Below, piece after piece: positions 7,530 to 11,601 of a stretch of DNA of 11,601 nucleotides (positions within the stretch are counted from its first letter, which is position 1; every line of letters starts with the position of its first letter). The position numbers and the translations under genes were made by a program. The DNA is taken from NCBI GenBank assembly GCA_958448395.1, contig CAUDDP010000065.1:1-11601 (forward strand), written 5' to 3'. Origin of the DNA: an uncultured Oscillospiraceae bacterium (lineage in GTDB: Bacteria; Bacillota; Clostridia; Oscillospirales; Ruminococcaceae). The notes beneath the pieces are model-generated. The model saw nothing but the letters and a program-made list of their open reading frames with translations, was not told where the DNA came from and did no database searches.

Positions 7530-10136
7530 TTAGGATGCGGAACGCTGTAGCATCGTTTTCACGAACTTTACAATTTGCACCAACAGCATAGAGGTAAAGC
7601 TAAAGATATAAATCCATGCAAACTGCAAGCCAGTCAGGGTTTCGACACTGAACAAATTCCGCAGTGGCGGAATCAGCAGTACGGCATTGATAAAGAACAT
7701 GCCAGCAAAAAAGGCAATTAAGCCGAATGGATTGTTGACCATTTGTTTCCGGAAGAGAACCGGTTCATCGGATTTACAACTGAAGCCATGCCACAAACGG
7801 GACATGCAAAGCGTTGCAAATGCCATGGTCATGCCAACAGATTCGCCGCCCTCATGCAGACCGAGCAGGTATGCCAGCATGGTCATAAAGCCGATAATCA
7901 AACCGGAGTAGCCAACAGAACCGAGAAATTTCTTTGTGAGAATGGATTCATTTGCCGGACGGGGTTTCCGCAGCATAACGCTGTCCTGATGCGGTTCCAG
8001 ACCCAGACCGATTGCAGGAAGGGAGTCTGTAAGCAGGTTGATGAAAAGCAGGTGAATGGCGGCAAACGGCTGTCCCAGACCGGCAAGTGCACAGGCAAGC
8101 ACCACCAAAATACCAGCAAGGTTGCCAGAGAGCAAGAATAGGATGGCACGTTTGATATTATCATAGATATTTCTGCCGTTTTGAATCGCTTTGACAATGG
8201 TTGCAAAGTTATCGTCTGTCAGTACCATTGCAGCGGCATCTTTGGAAACCTCAGTACCTGTGATGCCCATTGCTACGCCGACATCTGCCTGTTTCAGAGC
8301 AGGGGCATCGTTGACGCCGTCGCCAGTCATGGAAACAATACAACTTTGTGCCTGCCATGCACGGACAATTCGGATTTTATGTTCTGGTGTGACTCTTGCA
8401 TAGACAGATTTATCCTTGACAAAGTCCACAAGCTGTTCGTCTGTGTAGTTGTCCAGAACAGCCCCTTCTACCGCTTCATTTTCGTGTTCCAGAATGCCGA
8501 TTTCCTTTGCAATCGCAGCCGCAGTGACAACGTGGTCACCTGTAATCATAACTGGCTTAATACCGGCTTTTTTGCAGGCTGCAACAGCATCCGCAGACTC
8601 TACACGTGGCGGATCCATCATCGCAATTAGCCCCATATAATGCAAGTCTGTTTCGTCTTCCAGTGAGAGGGTATCGCCATGAAATGGTTTACAAGCAAAG
8701 CAGAGCAGCCGCAGCCCCTGTTTGGACAGGGCTTCTACCTGTTTGTGAATCTTCTGCTTTTGTTCTTCTGTGATTTGCATTCGTTCGGTTAGAACATCGG
8801 CTGCACCCTTAGTGAACATGATATTTCCCTTTGGTGTTTGATTCAGGGTGGACATCAGCTTTCGGTCAGAGTCAAATGGAATTTCTGACAGACGAGGGTA
8901 TTGCTGTCGCAAATCGTCCTCCTGCATTCCATTTTTTTGCGAGAAGCGAACCAAAGCGGTTTCTGTTGGATCACCGATTTCTGTATCATCCTTGCAAGTA
9001 GCATCGCTGCAAAGCACGGAGGCGATAATCAGCCACTTTTCATCCTCATTTTCTACATTGACATCTTCTTCTGCAATGCTGTGCCCGTTGGATACGATTT
9101 TCCGAACAGTCATTTTATTCTGTGTCAGTGTTCCGGTTTTGTCAGAACAGATAATAGAAACAGAACCGAGCCCTTCTACAGCCTGTAGTTTGCGGATAAT
9201 GGCATGTTCTTTTGCCATCTTTTGTGTACCGAAAGAGAGTACAATAGTGACAATGGAACTGAGTGCCTCTGGGATAGCAGCAACGGCGAGGGCAATTGCA
9301 AACATCAATGCACTCATCACGTTGCTGAAGTCAATCGTATCGACTCGCAGCAATTCCAGTCCAAAGACGATGGCACAGACAATCAGAATGGCAATGGAGA
9401 GCCGCTGACCGAACTGGTCGAGGGTACGCTGCAATGGTGTTTTTCGTTCTGAGGCATTCTGCATAAGAGCGGCAATTTTACCGACCTCCGTTTCCATGCC
9501 AACACCGGTGACCAGACAGACCCCTCTGCCGTAGGTGACAAATCCGCCAGAGTAAACCATGTTTTTTCGATCACCAAGCGGTACTTCATGGTCAATGCAG
9601 CTGGCTTCTTTTTCTACATTCAGGCTTTCACCGGTCAGTGCACTTTCATTTGTTTGCAGGGAAGCGGATTCCAGTATACGGGCGTCTGCCGGTATCTGGT
9701 CACCTGCTTCCAACAGGATGACATCGCCGACGACTAACTCTTCTGCTGGAAGCAGAACAGTTGCACCATCACGCAGCACCTTTGCATGGGGAGCGGAGAG
9801 GGATTTCAAATTGTCCAGCGATTTTTCGGCTTTGACCGTCTGTATTGTGCCAAGGATTGCATTCATGGTGATTACGAACAGGATGACAATGGTGCTTTCG
9901 AGTTCACCAGTGATGGCAGAGACAATGGCAGCAATAATCAGGATAATGACAAGGAAATCTTTAAATTGCTCCAGAAAAATCAGCCAGACGGGCTTTTTCT
10001 TTTTCTCAGCGAGTTTGTTTTTTCCGTAGCGTTCCTGATTTTGCTTTGCCTGCTGACTGGTCAGTCCTTCACGATGGGAGGCATATGTCGCATACAGGTC
10101 TTCAGGGGATTGTTGATAAGGTGGTTTGGTTGTCAT
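7530..10136 (-). CDS. P2-type cation-transporting ATPase, probable Mn2+ (or Ca2+/Mn2+) exporter
   Basis: This 868-residue membrane pump is of the SERCA/PMR1-like P2 family. It has an N-terminal cation-ATPase domain, M1-M2 hairpin (about 60-99), TGES of the actuator domain (168-171), M3-M4 (246-300), phosphorylated Asp332 in SDKTGTLT, nucleotide-site KGAAD (443-447), TGD (532-534), hinge TGDGVND (604-610), and M5-M10. Ion-site candidates are PEAL in M4 (289-292), Asn673 region in M5, and N-LLTD in M6 (Asn700, Asp704). M4 reads PEALSS rather than the PEGLP common in bacterial Ca2+ pumps. The riboswitch in its leader points to manganese efflux, as known for lactococcal and streptococcal relatives; specificity is inferred. 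The start ATG has AAAGGAAG 6 nt upstream. No clear terminator follows before the trp promoter, 40 nt downstream. Confidence 0.95.
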   Translation of the reverse strand: MTTKPPYQQSPEDLYATYASHREGLTSQQAKQNQERYGKNKLAEKKKKPVWLIFLEQFKDFLVIILIIAAIVSAITGELESTIVILFVITMNAILGTIQTVKAEKSLDNLKSLSAPHAKVLRDGATVLLPAEELVVGDVILLEAGDQIPADARILESASLQTNESALTGESLNVEKEASCIDHEVPLGDRKNMVYSGGFVTYGRGVCLVTGVGMETEVGKIAALMQNASERKTPLQRTLDQFGQRLSIAILIVCAIVFGLELLRVDTIDFSNVMSALMFAIALAVAAIPEALSSIVTIVLSFGTQKMAKEHAIIRKLQAVEGLGSVSIICSDKTGTLTQNKMTVRKIVSNGHSIAEEDVNVENEDEKWLIIASVLCSDATCKDDTEIGDPTETALVRFSQKNGMQEDDLRQQYPRLSEIPFDSDRKLMSTLNQTPKGNIMFTKGAADVLTERMQITEEQKQKIHKQVEALSKQGLRLLCFACKPFHGDTLSLEDETDLHYMGLIAMMDPPRVESADAVAACKKAGIKPVMITGDHVVTAAAIAKEIGILEHENEAVEGAVLDNYTDEQLVDFVKDKSVYARVTPEHKIRIVRAWQAQSCIVSMTGDGVNDAPALKQADVGVAMGITGTEVSKDAAAMVLTDDNFATIVKAIQNGRNIYDNIKRAILFLLSGNLAGILVVLACALAGLGQPFAAIHLLFINLLTDSLPAIGLGLEPHQDSVMLRKPRPANESILTKKFLGSVGYSGLIIGFMTMLAYLLGLHEGGESVGMTMAFATLCMSRLWHGFSCKSDEPVLFRKQMVNNPFGLIAFFAGMFFINAVLLIPPLRNLFSVETLTGLQFAWIYIFSFTSMLLVQIVKFVKTMLQRSAS

Positions 10137-10166
10137 TGGAAACTTCCTTTCTCTTTTTTTGGCAGT

Positions 10167-10233
10167 AAAAAGGCAAGACCATTACTGAAAAAACTGCCTT
10201 TTTATCTGCAATTCATTCAGTAAAAGTCTTGCC
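10167..10233 (-). terminator. Riboswitch-controlled terminator before the ATPase gene
   Basis: On the minus strand GGCAAGACTTTTACTGAA (10233-10216) pairs with TTCAGTAATGGTCTTGCC (10189-10172), with a few mismatches in the middle, and is followed by TTTTT (10171-10167). The first arm contains the 3' strand of riboswitch helix P1 (10226-10220), so ligand-stabilised P1 and this terminator exclude each other. That arrangement predicts an ON switch. Confidence 0.88.
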
Positions 10234-10362
10234 ATTTTCCGCTATTTCCATACGTGGGTATGCATAGCTTTCAACTTATGAAGCGGACTGCAATAACATT
10301 AGCAGTCGTATTGACGCCGCATAAACAAGAATGAGATTCTTGTTAGCTACTCCCTTTTACGT
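10213..10362 (-). promoter_or_regulatory. yybP-ykoY (Mn2+-sensing) riboswitch
   Basis: The leader of the P-type ATPase carries the hallmarks of this class: AAAAGGGAGUAGCUA at the 5' side, a hairpin (ACAAGAAU/AUUCUUGU), a central helix region with GCAGUC/GACUGC pairing, the second conserved loop with CACGUAUGG (near 10254-10246), and a closing GGCAAGACUUUUACUG. Helix P1 forms between GUAAAAG (10360-10354) and CUUUUAC (10226-10220). The class is established as a Mn2+ sensor that turns on Mn2+ exporters. The terminator overlap supports activation of transcription at high Mn2+. Confidence 0.93.
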
Positions 10363-10367
10363 GTCCT

Positions 10368-10396
10368 ATTATAACAAGTAAATTTGCATTTGTCAA
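10368..10396 (-). promoter_or_regulatory. Promoter of riboswitch/ATPase transcript
   Basis: Minus strand TTGACA (10396-10391), 17-nt spacer, TATAAT (10373-10368), both perfect sigma-A boxes. The predicted start (about 10361) falls at the 5' edge of the riboswitch P1 helix, with no spare leader. Confidence 0.93.
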
Positions 10397-10425
10397 TAGA
10401 AAATGCGGAATTTTACAAAGATTTT

Positions 10426-10947
10426 TTATTGGCTGAAATCTTCAGTTGGAGCAGAACCGCTTTCTTCCGGCAGAGATTCTTCCGGTGTGGATTCTGTAGG
10501 AATGGTATCATCATAGCTGCTGTCATGATTGTTGTCGTTGCTGTCATCATTATAATTTTGATTATCATTATAATCGTTATTATCATAATTGTTGCTGTAA
10601 TCATCATTGCTATTTTCTTCTTCTGTAACTGCTTCTGTTTTGATTTCTGTTTCTTTTGTTGTTGTCTTGGTTGTGGTAGAGCGAGAACGTTTTTTGTCTG
10701 TTGTTTTTCGAGTTCTTTTGGGTGTGGTAGTTGTTTCTTCTGTGGTGGTTACTTCTGTTGTAGCAGTCGTAACGACGGAGAGGAGATTTTCATTTGCATG
10801 GTTGGAAAGGTTTTCTTTTTTCACCGGACAGAGCATTAAGAAAAGCAGCAGTAGTCCTGTCAATAAAATAAGACAGCCGCAGAACAACATGGTGATGCGG
10901 GCTTTGCTGGAAAGATTGTGAAAAGGGTTTCTCGTTGATGATTTCAT
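10426..10947 (-). CDS. Membrane-anchored protein with Thr-rich and Asn/Asp-rich extracellular region
   Basis: No family recognised. The 173-residue protein has a short basic N-terminus (K2, R6, K15, R17), one hydrophobic span at about 19-40 (LLTGLLLLFLML), then about 130 residues predicted outside the cell. The outer part has three zones: Thr-rich (59-98, TTT runs with a basic patch PKRTRKTTDKKRSRS), Asn/Asp/Tyr-rich (113-147, DYNDNQNYNDD), and Pro/Glu/Ser-rich (150-171). There is no LPXTG or Cys-based lipobox, so the span most likely acts as an uncleaved anchor. The start ATG has GGAGG 6 nt upstream and its own promoter. It stops 30 nt before the ATPase -35 box; no terminator is seen between them. 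Low complexity means it could be a rapidly changing lineage-specific surface protein. Confidence 0.85.
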   Translation of the reverse strand: MKSSTRNPFHNLSSKARITMLFCGCLILLTGLLLLFLMLCPVKKENLSNHANENLLSVVTTATTEVTTTEETTTTPKRTRKTTDKKRSRSTTTKTTTKETEIKTEAVTEEENSNDDYSNNYDNNDYNDNQNYNDDSNDNNHDSSYDDTIPTESTPEESLPEESGSAPTEDFSQ

Positions 10948-10989
10948 AAAAAGCCTCCATAGGGATGATTCCTGTCGAATTTTACTATT

Positions 10990-11018
10990 ATTTTAGTACT
11001 TTTTTGAAAGCCTGTCAA
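10990..11018 (-). promoter_or_regulatory. Promoter of the membrane-protein gene
   Basis: Minus strand TTGACA (11018-11013), 17-nt spacer, TAAAAT (10995-10990, five of six). It lies about 40 nt upstream of the ATG at 10947, leaving a short leader with a GGAGG site. Confidence 0.85.
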
Positions 11019-11107
11019 TCGAACAGTGGAAAAAAAGCGTTTTCTACAACTTTTGTTTCTATTTTGCTTTTACTTTCGTTTGTTTTTACAAATTTCAAAG
11101 AAAGGAC

Positions 11108-11136
11108 TTGTTTTTCTGATTTCGTCATGCTATACT
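11108..11136 (+). promoter_or_regulatory. Probable promoter of tRNA-Ser
   Basis: Plus strand TTGTTT (11108-11113), 17-nt spacer, TATACT (11131-11136) preceded by TGC (extended -10). The -35 is weak but the extended -10 compensates. Transcription would start about 70 nt before the tRNA. No other feature explains it. Confidence 0.6.
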
Positions 11137-11214
11137 ATATGGGTAGTATGCATTTTTTTCATTCGATTATGTTCAGAAAATCAGTGCTGCTATGATTCTG
11201 TTAATATCATAAAT

Positions 11215-11303
11215 GGAGACGTATCGAAGTGGTCGTAACGAGCTTGACTCGAAATCAGGTTGTCCGCAAGGGCACGTGGGTTCGAATCCCACCGTCTCCG
11301 CCA
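11215..11303 (+). tRNA. tRNA-Ser (anticodon CGA)
   Basis: An 89-nt class II tRNA with encoded CCA. Acceptor GGAGACG (11215-11221) pairs with CGTCTCC (11293-11299), followed by discriminator G and CCA. The anticodon stem CTTGA/TCAGG encloses the loop CTCGAAA, giving anticodon CGA (reads UCG). The long variable arm GTCC-GCAA-GGGC and T-arm GTGGG-TTCGAAT-CCCAC are typical of tRNA-Ser. Confidence 0.96.
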
Positions 11304-11320
11304 AATTTATTTTTGAAAAA

Positions 11321-11362
11321 ACAGCGTAATTTCGGTAATGTGCCGATTTTACGCTGTTTTTT
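11321..11362 (+). terminator. Terminator downstream of tRNA-Ser
   Basis: Plus strand ACAGCGTAA..TCGG (11321-11335) pairs with CCGA..TTACGCTGT (11343-11357) with a 2x2 internal mismatch, followed by a T-run to 11362. It lies 17 nt after the tRNA CCA. Confidence 0.9.
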
Positions 11363-11393
11363 CATCTTTTCCGGAACACTGCAGCGTTTCTAT

Positions 11394-11430
11394 TTGCGTT
11401 TTAACATCATAATTTGTCGCTAAAACGCAA
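11394..11430. repeat. 10-bp inverted repeat
   Basis: TTGCGTTTTA (11394-11403) and TAAAACGCAA (11421-11430) are perfect inverted copies separated by 17 nt. The loop is AT-rich, and there is no T-run directly after it, so it is not an ordinary terminator. It could be a protein-binding or recombination site. Confidence 0.6.
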
Positions 11431-11455
11431 CACTATGCAACACGAAATGCAACAC
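11427..11455. repeat. Three GCAACAC direct repeats
   Basis: GCAACAC occurs at 11427-11433, 11437-11443 and 11449-11455; the last two are ATGCAACACGA-like. Starts are 10 and 12 nt apart, about one helical turn, as in arm-type binding sites of recombinases or regulators. They lie downstream of a tRNA gene, a favoured integration target. No integrase is in the window. Confidence 0.55.
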
Positions 11456-11476
11456 GATTTTCTTGTAATTTATAGC

Positions 11477-11520
11477 AAAAAAACCGCCCCACCGGATAGA
11501 TAAGGAATCCAGTGGAGCGG
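11477..11520 (-). terminator. Minus-strand intrinsic terminator
   Basis: On the minus strand a 13-bp stem (11520-11508 with 11496-11484) is fully paired, using two U-G wobbles, with an 11-nt loop and a run of seven T (11483-11477). Read on the plus strand the two wobbles become C-A mismatches, so the hairpin appears selected for leftward transcription, although T's at 11521-11526 could allow weaker rightward function. Confidence 0.85.
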
Positions 11521-11558
11521 TTTTTTGTTCGTCTGCCTATTGGACAGTCAGCGAATGT
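11477..11558 (-). ncRNA. Candidate small RNA (about 80 nt)
   Basis: A minus-strand transcript is predicted between the promoter at 11565-11593 and the terminator ending at 11477. It would hold a 5' hairpin (CUGUCC/GGCAG type, near 11547-11533, flanked by UUCG and CGAA) and the terminator hairpin. There is no start codon with a ribosome binding site inside, and no minus-strand gene lies downstream before 10947, so a stand-alone sRNA is more likely than an attenuator leader. I match it to no known family. Confidence 0.45.
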
Positions 11559-11564
11559 AATATT

Positions 11565-11593
11565 AGGATACTACATTTTGGTGCATTTGTCAA
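11565..11593 (-). promoter_or_regulatory. Promoter of the candidate small RNA
   Basis: Minus strand TTGACA (11593-11588), 17-nt spacer, TATCCT (11570-11565, four of six). The first 12 bases TTGACAAATGCA are identical to those at the ATPase promoter. The predicted start is near 11558. Confidence 0.65.
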
Positions 11594-11601
11594 CGTGATT
11601 T

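Noticed and set aside
8848..9408. Long plus-strand frame of 186 codons inside the ATPase gene
   Set aside because: It is antisense to a gene with all P-type ATPase motifs, and no ribosome binding site or family motif is visible.
10384..10839. Plus-strand frame rich in Ile and Val that looks like a membrane protein
   Set aside because: It is the antisense shadow of the Asn/Asp-codon tract of the minus-strand gene, with no ribosome binding site.
10965..11195. Small plus-strand frames before the tRNA
   Set aside because: They are AT-rich, lack ribosome binding sites, and overlap promoters on both strands.
11229..11423. Plus-strand frame of 64 codons
   Set aside because: It runs through tRNA-Ser and its terminator.
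11427..11455. CRISPR-like direct repeats
   Set aside because: The repeat unit is 7 bases with 3-5 nt between copies, far too short for a CRISPR array.

Overview
The window looks like a chromosomal segment of a low-to-mid GC Gram-positive bacterium of the Bacillota, most likely a Clostridia/Ruminococcus-type gut organism. Supporting points are a tryptophan T-box leader, a yybP-ykoY (manganese) riboswitch, strong TTGACA-17-TATAAT promoters, AGGAGG-type ribosome binding sites, and a Thr/Asn/Asp-rich membrane-anchored protein. The genus is an inference. Apart from one tRNA, every gene is on the minus strand, so the text below reads from high to low coordinates.

Right end (11601 to 10948): a tRNA-Ser(CGA) on the plus strand with its own promoter and terminator. 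It is followed by short GCAACAC direct repeats and an inverted repeat. Facing it on the minus strand is a promoter followed within about 35 nt by a strong hairpin terminator, which together look like a small (about 80 nt) RNA gene. Next is a promoter and a gene for a 173-residue single-span membrane protein with a low-complexity extracellular part.

Middle (10400 to 7530): a consensus promoter, a yybP-ykoY riboswitch with an overlapping intrinsic terminator, and an 868-residue P2-type cation ATPase. The riboswitch suggests manganese (possibly manganese/calcium) export switched on by high Mn2+.

Left two thirds (7488 to 166): a complete tryptophan biosynthesis operon in the order trpE - trpGD fusion - unknown gene - trpC - trpF - trpB - trpA. 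It is driven by a consensus promoter and controlled by a T-box leader with a UGG (Trp) specifier and a terminator hairpin. The enzymes cover every step from chorismate to tryptophan. Genes are tightly packed, with ATGA overlaps at trpE/trpGD, unknown/trpC and trpC/trpF, a 4-nt gap at trpF/trpB and an 8-nt overlap at trpB/trpA, so translational coupling is likely.

The main surprise is the unknown gene at 3535-3966, sitting between trpGD and trpC. It is AT-richer than its neighbours, is coupled to trpC by an ATGA overlap, and encodes a 143-residue soluble protein that faintly resembles YezG/DUF600-type immunity proteins. Other points worth checking are natural Asp-to-Glu changes at positions aligned with catalytic residues of TrpA (and possibly TrpF), the TrpG-TrpD fusion, and the candidate small RNA. 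No convincing terminator is visible downstream of trpA within the window.
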